Of a DNA stretch of 64,000 bases, positions 40,997-50,581 are shown piece after piece; position 1 is the first letter of the stretch, and each line of letters begins with the position of its first letter. Where the stretch lies: NCBI RefSeq assembly GCF_012396315.1, contig NZ_JAAXPF010000010.1, positions 1-64,000 on the forward strand, given 5' to 3'. Made by a program: the position numbers and the translations under genes. Below the pieces are notes generated by a model. It was not told the origin of the DNA. It saw only the letters and a program-made list of their open reading frames with translations, and made no database searches. This DNA is from Corynebacterium mucifaciens (GTDB lineage: Bacteria > Actinomycetota > Actinomycetes > Mycobacteriales > Mycobacteriaceae).

Positions 40997-41443
40997 ATGG
41001 CCGATACCCTGTACAAGACCATCGTCGTCGGCTCCGACGGCTCGAAGTCCTCGTTGCTGGCCGTTGAGCGCGCAGCGAAACTCGCCGCCGCCTTCGGCTC
41101 TACCCTCGTCATCGGCACCGCCTACTACGAGAACGAGGAAGACGCCGCGAAGACCCTGCGCCAGGATTCGGTGACCATCCTGGGCGACCAGAAGGCGCTG
41201 GAGAATCTCCAGGGCGCGGCCGACCACGCGCGTGCCGCAGGCGCACCCGAGGTGCAGACCGCGGCTCGCCCGGGCACCCCAGTGCAGGCGCTCATGGCCA
41301 TCGTCAATGACAACAACGCGGACCTGCTGGTGGTGGGCAACCGCGGCATTAACTCCCTGACGGGCCGTCTGCTCGGCTCCGTGCCGGCGGACGTCGCACG
41401 CCAGTCCGACTGCGACGTCATGATCGTTCACACCGTGAACTAA
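40997..41443 (+). CDS. universal stress protein (UspA family)
   Basis: A 148-aa UspA-fold protein starting MADTLYKTIVVGSDGSKSSL with the ATP-binding motif VVGNRGINSLTGRLLGSVPA near the C-terminus. AAAGGTGA lies upstream of the ATG, and TAGACT (about 40957-40962) is a possible separate -10. An in-frame GTG at 40988 is less well placed. Its TAA is immediately adjacent to the convergent helicase stop, with no bases between. Confidence 0.88.
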   Translation: MADTLYKTIVVGSDGSKSSLLAVERAAKLAAAFGSTLVIGTAYYENEEDAAKTLRQDSVTILGDQKALENLQGAADHARAAGAPEVQTAARPGTPVQALMAIVNDNNADLLVVGNRGINSLTGRLLGSVPADVARQSDCDVMIVHTVN

Positions 41444-43606
41444 TTATTCGCCAACCACCGTCAGCGTCTGTGTGGCGCGGGTGACCGTGACGTAGAGGTC
41501 TTGCCACCCCTGTGGCGAGGCCTCGATTATTCTGCCCGGCTCCACCACGACAACGTGGTCGAACTCGAGCCCCTTCATGTCGCCGACGTTCTCCGCGTCG
41601 ATAACTGCGGTGAGGCCCTCCCGCGCTGCCCGGTGCTCCAATGCTTCTAGGTCGGGCACGAATTGCACCGGTACGCCCGATGCACGTATCGCTTGCGGGA
41701 CAACCGCCTGGGGGTCGATGTGGGCGAGGATCTCCGCAGCGTAGTCGGCGATCTCCTTCGGCGTGCGGTAATTCACCGTCAACTCGTGCAGCCGGAAACG
41801 CTCGCCGACAAACGGATCCAGCGCTGCGGTCCAGTCGTCCACACCGGCGGGTGAGGACGTTTGGGCCGTGTCGCCCACCAGTGTCATCCATCGTGAAGGG
41901 CACCGGCGGAATACCATCCGCCACTCCATCGGGGAGAGCTCTTGCGCCTCGTCCACAATGACGTGCCCGTACGCCCAGGTCTGGTCTGCCCGGGCTCGCT
42001 GGGCGGTCGAGCGAGTGTCCGTCTCCCGCTGGCGGCTTGCAAGCGTCTCCGCGTCGATCACGTCCGCCGCGGAGAGGATCTCCGCCTCGAACTGGTCGTC
42101 GTCGTTATCCGTGGATTCTGACGAAGCCAGCACATCGAGCGCCCCCTCAGCTTCTGCGACGAGCTCGCGCCACTCTTCCTCCTCCTTGCGCCGCTGCTCC
42201 TCGGGGTCGACGGTCCCGATGAGGACCGCGAGCTCATCCACGAGGGCGGTGTCGGCGTGGCTGAAGGGTGAGCCGGGCGCACGGTACAGAGCCGCGCGCG
42301 TGTAGTCGTCATAGTCGCCCGCGACCTCCGCGATAGCGTCTTTGCTGGTCAGCAGCGCGTCGAGCACCTCCACGGGCTCAAGCTCCGGGAAGTGGGCGTC
42401 GATAAGCCGCTGCACCTGCGGGTCATCCGCGAGGTCGTCGTGGAGCTGATCTACATCTGCATCCGAGAGCAGATTCGTCCCGCCCAGCGGATCTTCTCCG
42501 ATGCGCCGGGCCAAGGCCTCGGCCAGCAGCTGGGTGAGGTGCTCGGCGAAGTGCGCCCGCGCCTGGTTATGGGGGCGCCGGGAGCGGCGGGCGCGCGTGC
42601 GGGCCGCCTTCACCATCTGCGGAGTTGCGTCGACCGGGACACCGTCGAACGTCAACCGCACCGGGGCATCGGGCACCGTCTCGTAGGCTTGGACAGCGCG
42701 TTTGAGGATGGTCATCATCTCTATCGAGCCCTTCACCTCGCGCCCCGCGGTGGAGTCGCTGCCGCCGGGAGTGAATCCAGGCACCAGCTGATCGACGGTA
42801 GAGAGCACCACACCGGTTTCGCCGAGCTCCGGGAGCACGCGCGAGATGTACTCGAGGAACGTGGCGTTCGGTCCAACAACCAGTACACCGGTGCGCGTGA
42901 GCTGCTCCCGCCAGGTGTAGAGCAGATAGGCGATGCGGTGCAGCGCCACAGCAGTCTTGCCCGTCCCGGGGCCGCCGTGTACCACCATCACACCGCGGGT
43001 TGGGTCTCGGATGATCTCGTCCTGCTCGCGTTGGATCGTCTCCACGATGGAGCGCATATGCCCGGTTCGTGCTTCGTTCATCGCCCGCCGCAGCGCGGCT
43101 TCGGAACCGACGCCGGCGGAGGTGGATTCCGCGCTGTCGCCGGAGAGCACTTCGTCGTCGACGGCCGTGACAGTGCGCCCGCGCATGCGGATGTTGCGGC
43201 GGGTCTCCACGCCCTCGGGGTGGGCCGTTGTGGCCAAGTAGAAGGGGCGCGCGAGGGGAGCGCGCCAGTCGAGCAGGAGCGTGCGGTAATTGTCCTCGCG
43301 GTCGTCGATACCCATGCGGCCGATGTACCGGCGTTCCAAATCTGAGCGTCCAGGCACCGGATTTTCTGGGTCGTCCTCGGCCACGTCGATACGGCCAAAC
43401 ACCAGACCCGTCTCCGCGACGTTGAGCGCGTCCAGTTTGGCATTTAACCCGTGATATTCGGTCTCACGGCGCACCAGAGCGTCGGAGTCCGGATTGTCTG
43501 GGTCGACGTCGCGCTGCACTTCCTCTAACCGCGCTTGGGCGCGTGCGACTTCCGCGTCGAGGTGTGCGAAAAGAGTGTCCACGTACGCTTGCTCTGTCTC
43601 TTGCAT
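41444..43606 (-). CDS. HelD/HelR-like RNA polymerase-associated ATPase
   Basis: A 720-aa SF1 UvrD-like ATPase. The N-terminal coiled-coil (about 1-65) precedes the HelD hallmark DWRAPLARPFY (113-123) and Walker A GGPGTGKT (211-218). A large insert of about 300 residues separates this from VDEAQELSPMEWR and the C-terminal motifs. In Bacillus and mycobacteria such proteins enter RNA polymerase to recycle stalled complexes; some actinobacterial HelR forms confer rifampicin tolerance. That role is inferred from family membership. ATG at 43606 is used; a GTG two codons earlier is possible. Confidence 0.82.
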   Translation of the reverse strand: MQETEQAYVDTLFAHLDAEVARAQARLEEVQRDVDPDNPDSDALVRRETEYHGLNAKLDALNVAETGLVFGRIDVAEDDPENPVPGRSDLERRYIGRMGIDDREDNYRTLLLDWRAPLARPFYLATTAHPEGVETRRNIRMRGRTVTAVDDEVLSGDSAESTSAGVGSEAALRRAMNEARTGHMRSIVETIQREQDEIIRDPTRGVMVVHGGPGTGKTAVALHRIAYLLYTWREQLTRTGVLVVGPNATFLEYISRVLPELGETGVVLSTVDQLVPGFTPGGSDSTAGREVKGSIEMMTILKRAVQAYETVPDAPVRLTFDGVPVDATPQMVKAARTRARRSRRPHNQARAHFAEHLTQLLAEALARRIGEDPLGGTNLLSDADVDQLHDDLADDPQVQRLIDAHFPELEPVEVLDALLTSKDAIAEVAGDYDDYTRAALYRAPGSPFSHADTALVDELAVLIGTVDPEEQRRKEEEEWRELVAEAEGALDVLASSESTDNDDDQFEAEILSAADVIDAETLASRQRETDTRSTAQRARADQTWAYGHVIVDEAQELSPMEWRMVFRRCPSRWMTLVGDTAQTSSPAGVDDWTAALDPFVGERFRLHELTVNYRTPKEIADYAAEILAHIDPQAVVPQAIRASGVPVQFVPDLEALEHRAAREGLTAVIDAENVGDMKGLEFDHVVVVEPGRIIEASPQGWQDLYVTVTRATQTLTVVGE

Positions 43607-43617
43607 CCCCACAACAA

Positions 43618-43657
43618 ACGGCCCCGCGGCGGGAATTATTCCCAGCCGCGGGGCCGT
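43618..43657 (-). terminator. terminator of the DoxX-like gene
   Basis: A 13-bp perfect stem ACGGCCCCGCGGC/GCCGCGGGGCCGT, with further pairing GGGAAT/ATTCCC in the loop. It is followed on the minus strand by TTTGTTGT. It separates the DoxX-like gene from the HelD-like gene. Confidence 0.75.
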
Positions 43658-43670
43658 GTGCGCTACGCGT

Positions 43671-44699
43671 TTACGCGAACTTCTTCTGCGCCTTCTTCAC
43701 CAGCTTCTGCGCCTTCTTCTCGGCCTTCTTGGCCTTGCGCTTCCACTTGAGCTTGGTAAGCAGGGACGGGTTCGCATCCAGCTTGTCCCATGCCTTCTGC
43801 AGGGAATCCACTGCATCCTGAGCCTTGTTCTGAGCCTTGGTGGAAGCCTTGTTCACCTTGCGCTTGGCCGCGAACTTATCCAGCGCGGACGGCTGCAGGT
43901 CGTCCAACTGGCCCTGCAGTTCGCTCACGACGCCGTTGATCTTGCGCTTGGCCGCGAACTTCTGCACAGCCGACGGCTTCAGGTCCCCGTAGGAGTCCTG
44001 AGCCTTGTCCGCGGCGTCGTCGAGCCACTCGCTGGCGTCCGACAGCAGGTGAGAGGCCTGCTTCTTCGCATCGCCGAACCAGTCGTTTGCTGCGTCACCG
44101 GCCTTGACCGCAGCCTTCTTCCAGTCACCCTTGTTGTCGTCGACGTAGCCGGTGACCTGGTCGGTGGTGTCAGAGAACCAGCCGGAGGCCTTGTCCCACG
44201 CCTTCTCGGTCTCGGACTTGGTGGGCAGGGCCTGCTTGACGTTCTTCTGCGCTGCCTGGGCTGCGTGCTGGGCGCGCCACTTCAGGTCCGGCTTGCCGTT
44301 GTTGTCAACGGTGGCCAGCAGCACACCGCCGGCGAGGCCGAGGTCCGTCAGTGCACCAGTGCGGCGGCGGGCCTTTTCGTCAGCGTCGTCCGCCTCCCAG
44401 AATGCGTGGCGGCCAACGATGGACGGCAGCGCGGTTGCGGCCAGCAGGGTCGCGGAAAGGCGCGGGAACTTGCCGATGGCGAAGGAGGCGCCAGCGCCGG
44501 CCTTGGTTGCGCCGACGAGCTGCGCGGCGGTCTCCGGGCTCTTCGGCAAGAAGCCGCGGTACTCGCGCGGGGTCAGCGCGCGAACCTTCTTCAACACGCT
44601 ATCCGCGGCCTCCTTGTGGCCGGCCGGGTTTAGCAGGGTCTCGACACCGTCGATCACGTAGACCGAAGCCAGCATCGGGCGTGCGATTTTCCGGATCAT
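43671..44699 (-). CDS. DoxX-like membrane protein with long Lys/Ala-rich tail
   Basis: A 342-aa protein. The first 150 residues form a DoxX-like four-helix membrane domain (PMLASVYVIDGVETLLNPAG, then GATKAGAGASFAIGKFPRLS). The remaining 190 are hydrophilic and helical, rich in Lys, Ala, Asp and Trp. The tail has an internal repeat: LKPSAVQKFAAKRKINGV and LQPSALDKFAAKRKVNKA. It ends in repeated KAEKKAQKLVKKAQKK, strongly basic. The tail could bind nucleic acid or acidic envelope polymers; this is speculation. ATG at 44699 matches the conserved MIRKIARP start. Confidence 0.75.
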   Translation of the reverse strand: MIRKIARPMLASVYVIDGVETLLNPAGHKEAADSVLKKVRALTPREYRGFLPKSPETAAQLVGATKAGAGASFAIGKFPRLSATLLAATALPSIVGRHAFWEADDADEKARRRTGALTDLGLAGGVLLATVDNNGKPDLKWRAQHAAQAAQKNVKQALPTKSETEKAWDKASGWFSDTTDQVTGYVDDNKGDWKKAAVKAGDAANDWFGDAKKQASHLLSDASEWLDDAADKAQDSYGDLKPSAVQKFAAKRKINGVVSELQGQLDDLQPSALDKFAAKRKVNKASTKAQNKAQDAVDSLQKAWDKLDANPSLLTKLKWKRKAKKAEKKAQKLVKKAQKKFA

Positions 44700-44802
44700 A
44701 TCTCTACCCAATCCTTACTTTTGTAGCTGAATGTGCTCTCGCCGAGTGTAGCGATTTTGCGCCTTCCGGGTGGCCGGATTTCACTAACGGCGGGGTTTGC
44801 GC

Positions 44803-45396
44803 CTACCAGCGCCGATCCCACCATTCGTCGAGGTGCGGCCGCTCCTCGCCGAGCGTGGTGGGTTTGCCGTGGCCCGGCCGGACGATGGCTTCATCCGGGT
44901 AGACATCGAAGATCTTCTCTTTCACGTCGTTGAAGAGGCGGACGAAATCGCCCTCGGACTGGGTCCTGCCCAGGCCACCGGGGAACAGGGAGTCGCCGAC
45001 GAACAAGTTCGGGGTGCCCTCAATGTCCGCCACCACGCACGCGCCGCCCGGGGTATGGCCGCGCAGGATAATCACCGGTAGCGAGTGCCCCGCGAACTCA
45101 ATCGTGTCGCCATCGCGCAGTTCCACATCCGCCGGCGCCGGGATGGCCGGCGCGTCCAGGAACGGCGCGTAGTGCGTGGCGCCGGTGGCCTCGAGCACCT
45201 CGACGAGGGCGCGGGTGTGGTCGTAGTGGCGGTGCGTGGTCAACACGCCGGTGATCTCCACACCGGCTTCGTCGGCCAAGGCGTGGAGGTCGGAGGCTTG
45301 CGAAGCTGCGTCGATAAGCAGCCCCTGCCCACCGTCGCAGAGGAGATAGCAGTTGTTGTCCATGTCGGAGACTGAAATTTGGCGCAGTTGGATCAT
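44803..45396 (-). CDS. metallo-beta-lactamase-fold hydrolase (glyoxalase II-like)
   Basis: A 197-aa MBL-fold enzyme with the metal motif THRHYDH, where the usual first His-x-His reads H-R-H, so the T-H-x-H-x-D-H signature is intact. Later ligands are in RGHTPGG, GDSLF and RPGHGKPT. Such proteins hydrolyse thioesters such as S-lactoylglutathione analogues; the substrate here is unknown. ATG at 45396 is chosen because TAGCCT lies 7 nt upstream (leaderless). It is divergent from uvrA, with the promoters sharing 85 bp. Confidence 0.88.
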   Translation of the reverse strand: MIQLRQISVSDMDNNCYLLCDGGQGLLIDAASQASDLHALADEAGVEITGVLTTHRHYDHTRALVEVLEATGATHYAPFLDAPAIPAPADVELRDGDTIEFAGHSLPVIILRGHTPGGACVVADIEGTPNLFVGDSLFPGGLGRTQSEGDFVRLFNDVKEKIFDVYPDEAIVRPGHGKPTTLGEERPHLDEWWDRRW

Positions 45397-45403
45397 GCGG
45401 CCC

Positions 45404-45409
45404 AGGCTA
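45404..45409 (-). promoter_or_regulatory. leaderless -10 box of the MBL hydrolase gene
   Basis: TAGCCT on the minus strand, 7 nt before the ATG at 45396. Confidence 0.4.
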
Positions 45410-45481
45410 GTCAGGAATGCAAGACCCTGGGCCGGCGTTGGTAGCGTCTTGGGAGTACCGACAGACGAAAGCGAGAGTGAC

Positions 45482-48340
45482 GTGGCCGAAAAGCTGACCG
45501 TGCGCGGCGCCAGGGAACACAACCTCAAAGGCGTGGACATTGAACTGCCCCGCGACAAAATGGCGGTGTTTACGGGCCTGTCTGGCTCCGGCAAGTCCTC
45601 GCTCGCATTCGACACCATCTTCGCCGAAGGCCAACGCCGCTACGTGGAGTCGTTGTCGTCGTATGCCCGCATGTTCCTGGGTCAAATGGACAAGCCCGAT
45701 GTGGACTACATCGACGGGCTGAGCCCCGCAGTGTCCATCGACCAAAAGTCCACCAACCGCAACCCGCGCTCAACCGTGGGCACTATCACCGAGATCTACG
45801 ACTACTTGCGTCTGCTGTACTCGCGCGCCGGCACGCCGCACTGCCCGGTGTGCGACGCGGTGATCGAGCGTCAAACGCCCCAGCAGATTGTGGACCGGGT
45901 GCTTGAGCTGGAGGAGCGCACGAAGTTTCAGGTGCTCGCGCCGATTGTGCGCAAGCGCAAGGGCGAGTTCCAAGACCTGTTCGCGGACCTGTCTGCGCAG
46001 GGCTACTCGCGCGTGAACGTGGACGGGCAAACCTACCAGCTCTCTGAGCCGCCGAAGCTGGAAAAACAGGTCAAGCACAACATCGACGTGGTGGTGGACC
46101 GCCTCACCGTCAAAGCCAGCCAGAAGCAGCGTTTGACGGACTCGGTCGAGACTGCGCTGAAACTCGCAGACGGCCTCGTCGGCTTCGACTTTGTGGACCT
46201 AGCGGAGGATGACCCGGAGCGCGTGCAGATCTTCTCCGAGAAGATGGCGTGCCCAAACGGCCACAAGCTCAACGTGGAGGAGTACGAGCCGCGCGCATTC
46301 TCCTTCAACTCGCCGTTCGGCGCCTGCCCTGCCTGCGACGGCCTTGGTGTGCGCAAAGAAATCGACGTGGACTTGGTCATCCCGGATCCCGACGCCCCGG
46401 CAGTGGACGCGTTCCAGCCGTGGAACTCGAGCCCGAACAAGAAGTACTTCACCAAGCTCATCGAGGCGCTGGCCAAGGAGGAGAAGTTCGACGCGAACGC
46501 CCCGCTGAGCTCACTGACCAAGACGCAGCAAAAGCACTTGATTCACGGCTCGTCCACCCAGGTCAACGTGCGCTACAAGAACCGTTACGGCCGTCAGCGC
46601 TCGTACACCGCGGCGTACGAGGGCATTGTGGGCTACCTGGAGCGCAAGCTGGAGCAAGCCGAATCCGACACGCAGAAGGAACGCCTGCTGGCGTACACCC
46701 GCGAGGTGCCGTGCCCCACGTGCAAAGGCGCGCGTCTGAAGCCGGAGATTCTGGCTGTGCGATTGGCGTCTACCACGCATGGGGAGAAGTCCATCGCGGG
46801 CCTGACGGAGCTGTCCATCGAGGAGGCGTCGCAGTACCTGGACAACTTGGTGCTGGGGTACCGCGAGGAAATGATCGCCGGCGCCGTGCTGCGCGAGATT
46901 CAAGCCCGCTTGCACTTCCTGCTGGACGTGGGGCTGAACTACCTCACGCTTGCGCGCTCCGCCGGCACGCTCTCCGGCGGCGAGGCGCAGCGCATCCGAC
47001 TGGCCACCCAGATCGGCTCGGGCCTCGCGGGTGTGCTGTACGTGCTGGACGAGCCCTCGATAGGCCTGCACCAGCGCGATAACCAGCGCCTCATCACCAC
47101 GCTGAAAAAGCTGCGGGACCTGGGTAACACCCTCGTGGTGGTGGAGCACGACGAGGACACCATCCGGGAAGCCGACTGGCTGATCGACATCGGGCCACGC
47201 GCCGGCGAGTACGGCGGGGAAGTGGTCTACCAGGGCAAGCCGGAAGGCATTTTGAAGGCCAAGGGCTCGCTTACGGGCGACTACTTGTCGGGCCGGAAGG
47301 TCATCGAGGTGCCGGAGCAGCGCCGGCCGGTGGAGAAGGACCGACAGCTCAGGGTTGTCGGCGCCCGTGAGAACAACCTGGACAACGTCAGCGTGAACAT
47401 CCCGCTCGGTGTCTTGGTTGCGGTCACAGGTGTCTCGGGCTCCGGCAAGTCGACGCTGGTGAACCAGATTCTGGCGAAAACGCTGCAGAATCAGCTCAAC
47501 GGTGCACGCCAGGTTCCCGGGCGGGTGAAGAAGGTCGAGGGGCTAGAGCACCTAGACAAGCTCGTGCAGGTGGACCAGAGTCCCATCGGGCGCACCCCGC
47601 GCTCCAACCCGGCCACGTACACCGGTGTGTTCGACAAAATCCGCAACCTCTTCGCGGAAACACAAGAGGCGAAGGTGCGCGGCTACAAGGCGGGCAGGTT
47701 TTCCTTCAACGTTAAGGGCGGGCGCTGCGAGGCCTGCCATGGCGACGGCACCATCAAGATCGAGATGAACTTCCTGCCGGACGTGTACGTGCCCTGCGAA
47801 GTCTGCCACGGCGCGCGGTACAACCGGGAAACCTTGGAGGTGCGCTACAAAGGCAAGAACATCGCCGAGGTGCTGGAGATGCCGATCTCCGAGGCGGCCG
47901 AATTCTTCGAGCCGATTACCTCCATTCACCGCTATCTGCAGACGCTTGTGGACGTTGGCCTCGGCTACGTCCGCCTCGGCCAAAGCGCGACCACCCTTTC
48001 CGGCGGTGAGGCGCAGCGCGTCAAACTCGCATCCGAGCTGCAGAAGCGCTCCAACGGGCGAACCATCTACATCCTCGACGAGCCGACGACCGGTCTCCAC
48101 TTCGAGGACATCCGCAAACTGATGCTGGTGCTGAATGGTTTGGTGGAGAAGGGCAACACCGTGCTTGTCATCGAGCACAACCTAGACGTGATCAAGTCCG
48201 CCGACTGGATCATCGACATGGGGCCGGAAGGCGGCTCGGGCGGCGGCACGGTGGTGGCGCAGGGCACCCCGGAGGACGTGGCAAAGGTGGAGGGCTCGTT
48301 CACGGGCCAGTTCCTCGACGACATCCTCGCGAAAGCCTGA
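45482..48340 (+). CDS. uvrA: excinuclease ABC subunit A
   Basis: The damage-recognition ATPase of nucleotide excision repair. The 952-aa protein has two ABC modules, with Walker A motifs GLSGSGKS (32-39) and GVSGSGKS (near 653), two LSGGEAQR signatures, and zinc-binding cysteine pairs (CPVC near 122; CEAC and CEVC near 750-780). The GTG at 45482 gives the family start [15 protein letters not shown]; earlier in-frame ATGs overlap the divergent gene. GAGAG lies shortly upstream. Confidence 0.97.
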   Translation: MAEKLTVRGAREHNLKGVDIELPRDKMAVFTGLSGSGKSSLAFDTIFAEGQRRYVESLSSYARMFLGQMDKPDVDYIDGLSPAVSIDQKSTNRNPRSTVGTITEIYDYLRLLYSRAGTPHCPVCDAVIERQTPQQIVDRVLELEERTKFQVLAPIVRKRKGEFQDLFADLSAQGYSRVNVDGQTYQLSEPPKLEKQVKHNIDVVVDRLTVKASQKQRLTDSVETALKLADGLVGFDFVDLAEDDPERVQIFSEKMACPNGHKLNVEEYEPRAFSFNSPFGACPACDGLGVRKEIDVDLVIPDPDAPAVDAFQPWNSSPNKKYFTKLIEALAKEEKFDANAPLSSLTKTQQKHLIHGSSTQVNVRYKNRYGRQRSYTAAYEGIVGYLERKLEQAESDTQKERLLAYTREVPCPTCKGARLKPEILAVRLASTTHGEKSIAGLTELSIEEASQYLDNLVLGYREEMIAGAVLREIQARLHFLLDVGLNYLTLARSAGTLSGGEAQRIRLATQIGSGLAGVLYVLDEPSIGLHQRDNQRLITTLKKLRDLGNTLVVVEHDEDTIREADWLIDIGPRAGEYGGEVVYQGKPEGILKAKGSLTGDYLSGRKVIEVPEQRRPVEKDRQLRVVGARENNLDNVSVNIPLGVLVAVTGVSGSGKSTLVNQILAKTLQNQLNGARQVPGRVKKVEGLEHLDKLVQVDQSPIGRTPRSNPATYTGVFDKIRNLFAETQEAKVRGYKAGRFSFNVKGGRCEACHGDGTIKIEMNFLPDVYVPCEVCHGARYNRETLEVRYKGKNIAEVLEMPISEAAEFFEPITSIHRYLQTLVDVGLGYVRLGQSATTLSGGEAQRVKLASELQKRSNGRTIYILDEPTTGLHFEDIRKLMLVLNGLVEKGNTVLVIEHNLDVIKSADWIIDMGPEGGSGGGTVVAQGTPEDVAKVEGSFTGQFLDDILAKA

Positions 48341-48638
48341 GCGACCACTGGCGGAGGGGATTTGGCCTCAGCGCGTGATGCGTGTATATTTTCTTGCACA
48401 CCGCCCACCGCGCACGTGTCATGCGGGCGCGGGGCCGCAAGAGGAGTGAATCCCACCCCAAGCCGCTCGCCACAGTGAGTTGGATACGGGTCAAACGGTG
48501 CGCCGAGCAAGCAATTGTATCGGCGTGCTTTGGACGATCTCCCGCCACCCGTCTGGGTGAGCGGGATTTTCGTGTGGGATGGCTCCGGTTGTGGCTCGAG
48601 AGCGGCACACATTGTCCCTTACGTCTCTAGGAGTTCTC
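48341..48638 (+). promoter_or_regulatory. infC leader with attenuator-like terminator
   Basis: A leader of about 200-250 nt follows a TATATT-type -10 near 48389. It contains an intrinsic terminator (48540-48570: TCCCGC...GCGGGA, inner CACCC/GGGTG, then TTTT) 70 nt before infC. This layout fits attenuation control of the infC-rpmI-rplT operon, as known for this operon in other bacteria, although the leader sequence itself was not recognised as an Rfam family. Confidence 0.5.
48540..48570 (+). terminator. attenuator hairpin before infC
   Basis: The stem TCCCGC/GCGGGA encloses CACCC-GTCT-GGGTG and is followed by TTTT. Confidence 0.6.
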
Positions 48639-49160
48639 ATCAGCGCTGAAGCTCGGATCAATGAACGTATCCGTGTCCCTGAAGTTCGCCTCGTCGGCCC
48701 CTCCGGCGAGCAGGTGGGCATTGTCCGCACGGACGACGCCCGCAAGTTGGCGTATGAGGCGGACCTCGACTTGGTTGAGGTAGCCCCGAACGCGAAGCCG
48801 CCCGTGGCCAAAATTATGGACTACGGCAAGTTCAAGTACGAGCAGGATCAGAAGGCCCGCGAGGCCCGCAAGAACCAGCAGCAGACCGTGGTCAAGGAAC
48901 AGAAGTTCCGCCCCAAGATCGATGAGCACGACTACCAGACCAAGAAGGGCAATGTAGAGCGCTTCCTGGAGAAGGGCAACAAGGTCAAGGTCACCATCAT
49001 GTTCCGCGGCCGCGAGCAGGCCCGCCCCGAGCTGGGCTACCGCCTGCTGGAGCGCCTCGCCGAGGACGTCGGGGATCTCGGCGTCGTCGAGTCCCGCCCG
49101 AAGCAGGACGGACGAAACATGACGATGGTCTTCGGACCGGCTCGCAAGGGCAAAAAGTAG
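48639..49160 (+). CDS. infC: translation initiation factor IF-3, apparent ATC start
   Basis: IF-3 binds the 30S subunit, checks the start codon and prevents 50S joining. The 173-aa protein begins (f)[19 protein letters not shown] and has the two IF-3 domains joined by a basic linker ([19 protein letters not shown]). The conserved start of the family coincides with ATC at 48639, with AGGAG 5 nt upstream. There is no ATG, GTG or TTG in frame near it; the nearest GTG-type start would add about 20 unrelated residues. A rare start fits IF-3 autoregulation. Confidence 0.92.
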   Translation: MSAEARINERIRVPEVRLVGPSGEQVGIVRTDDARKLAYEADLDLVEVAPNAKPPVAKIMDYGKFKYEQDQKAREARKNQQQTVVKEQKFRPKIDEHDYQTKKGNVERFLEKGNKVKVTIMFRGREQARPELGYRLLERLAEDVGDLGVVESRPKQDGRNMTMVFGPARKGKK

Positions 49161-49193
49161 TTCCAACAATCGACACTCTGAAGGGCTTTCACC

Positions 49194-49388
49194 ATGAAGC
49201 AGAAGACCCACAAGGGCACCGCAAAGCGCATCAAGGTCAACGGCAAGGGCAAGCTGCGCCGCGAGCAGGCTGGTAAGCGCCACCTGAACGAGAAGCTCTC
49301 CTCGAAGCGCCGCCGCAAGCTGTCCGGCTCCACCGACGTCGCCCGGGCTGACGTCAAGCGCGCAAAGCGCCTCCTCGGCATGTCTTAA
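49194..49388 (+). CDS. rpmI: 50S ribosomal protein L35
   Basis: A 64-aa basic ribosomal protein starting MKQKTHKGTAKRIKVNGKGK with LSSKRRRKLSGS, as in all L35 proteins. It follows infC after 33 bp and precedes rplT, the universal order. AAGGG stands upstream of the ATG. Confidence 0.96.
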   Translation: MKQKTHKGTAKRIKVNGKGKLRREQAGKRHLNEKLSSKRRRKLSGSTDVARADVKRAKRLLGMS

Positions 49389-49440
49389 GCACTGCCCGTT
49401 CAACCAACCGACTACGAGATACGACAAGGAAGTTTGACTC

Positions 49441-49824
49441 ATGGCACGTGTGAAGCGTTCAGTCAATGCTAAGAAGAAGCGCCGCGCAATTCTCAAGTCC
49501 GCAAAGGGCTACCGCGGCCAGCGCTCCCGCCTGTACCGCAAGGCCAAGGAGCAGTGGCTGCACTCACAGACCTACGCGTACCGCGATCGCCGCAAGCGCA
49601 AGGGTGAGTTCCGCAAGCTGTGGATCCAGCGCATCAACGCCGCTGCTCGCATGAACGACATCACCTACAACCGCCTCATCCACGGCCTGAAGCTGGCTGA
49701 GGTCGAGGTCGACCGCAAGATCCTTGCCGATCTGGCCGTCAACGACTTCGCTGCGTTCTCCGCGATCTGCGAGGTTGCAAAGAACGCTCTGCCGGAGGAC
49801 GTCAACGCTCCGAAGGCCGCCTAA
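49441..49824 (+). CDS. rplT: 50S ribosomal protein L20
   Basis: A 127-aa 23S rRNA-binding assembly protein, starting [20 protein letters not shown] with [18 protein letters not shown], the family signature. L20 controls this operon in several bacteria. AAGGA is 8 nt before the ATG. A strong terminator follows. Confidence 0.97.
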   Translation: MARVKRSVNAKKKRRAILKSAKGYRGQRSRLYRKAKEQWLHSQTYAYRDRRKRKGEFRKLWIQRINAAARMNDITYNRLIHGLKLAEVEVDRKILADLAVNDFAAFSAICEVAKNALPEDVNAPKAA

Positions 49825-49848
49825 GCACGTACTGCTTAGCGACGAGCT

Positions 49849-49885
49849 AACGCGCCCGCCCCGTTGCTATCGGGGCGGGCGCGTT
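49849..49885 (+). terminator. terminator of infC-rpmI-rplT
   Basis: A 14-bp perfect stem, AACGCGCCCGCCCC/GGGGCGGGCGCGTT, with a 9-nt loop, then TCGTTGTTG. A small dyad CTAAGC/GCTTAG precedes it at the rplT stop. Confidence 0.8.
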
Positions 49886-49908
49886 TCGTTGTTGCTGGGG
49901 TGGTGTCC

Positions 49909-50565
49909 CTACCGCCGGCCACCAAGGACGGTGACGACGAGGTCGAGCCGGGAGCTGACGCCAAACAGCGTGAGCAGATGGGAGACCTGTTTTTTCACCG
50001 TCGACTCGGAGTAGTTGAGGCGTTTGGCAATGTCCGCGTTGCTCAACCCTTCGCACAGGAGGTCCAGGACGGCTACCTCCGTCTCAGAAATCCCAGCCGG
50101 CAGCTCCGCGCGCGCTGGAGCGGGTTGCTCTTCCTGCGGCGCGATGTAGCGCACGAGGTTGTTCATCGCTGCGGGGGACACCACCGTCCCGCCCGTCACG
50201 GCTTGCCGTACAGATAGGATGATCTCCTCCGGCGGCTGGCTCTTCAGGATGTAGCCGCGGCCTCCGTGCGCGAGGACATCGAGCATTGCGCGATCGTTCT
50301 CCAAGGACGTGATGGCAAGGAACGCGGGAGTGCGCGGCCGCTGCGCAAGGTGACGCAGCAGCGTGGCGCCGTCCATCTCCGGCATGTGCACGTCGGAAAG
50401 CACGATGTCCACCGCGTCGACGTCAATCTTCTCAAGCGCCTCAGCGCCGTTCGATGCTGTGCCGACGACGTGGATGTCGCTGGTGGTGTGAAAATACCGG
50501 GTGAGCACATCGCGGACGAGCGGATCGTCGTCCACGAGGAACACCCGGATTGGGGCCGTGGTCAT
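49909..50565 (-). CDS. NarL/LuxR-family response regulator
   Basis: A 218-aa two-component regulator. The receiver domain has the acidic pair DDD (12-14), the phospho-acceptor Asp58 in VLSDVHMPEMDG, and Lys in YILKSQPPEE. The LuxR-type helix-turn-helix is near 165-205 (ETEVAVLDLLCEGLSNADIA and STVKKQVSHLL). It is 16 bp after the two-cysteine peptide gene and has no visible ribosome site, so translation may be coupled to the peptide. The partner kinase is upstream on the same strand. Confidence 0.9.
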   Translation of the reverse strand: MTTAPIRVFLVDDDPLVRDVLTRYFHTTSDIHVVGTASNGAEALEKIDVDAVDIVLSDVHMPEMDGATLLRHLAQRPRTPAFLAITSLENDRAMLDVLAHGGRGYILKSQPPEEIILSVRQAVTGGTVVSPAAMNNLVRYIAPQEEQPAPARAELPAGISETEVAVLDLLCEGLSNADIAKRLNYSESTVKKQVSHLLTLFGVSSRLDLVVTVLGGRR

Positions 50566-50581
50566 CGGGACAGGGAGCTGG

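Noticed and set aside
42392..44633. Plus-strand frames opposite the HelD-like and DoxX-like genes
   Set aside because: Low-complexity translations antisense to genes with recognisable motifs.
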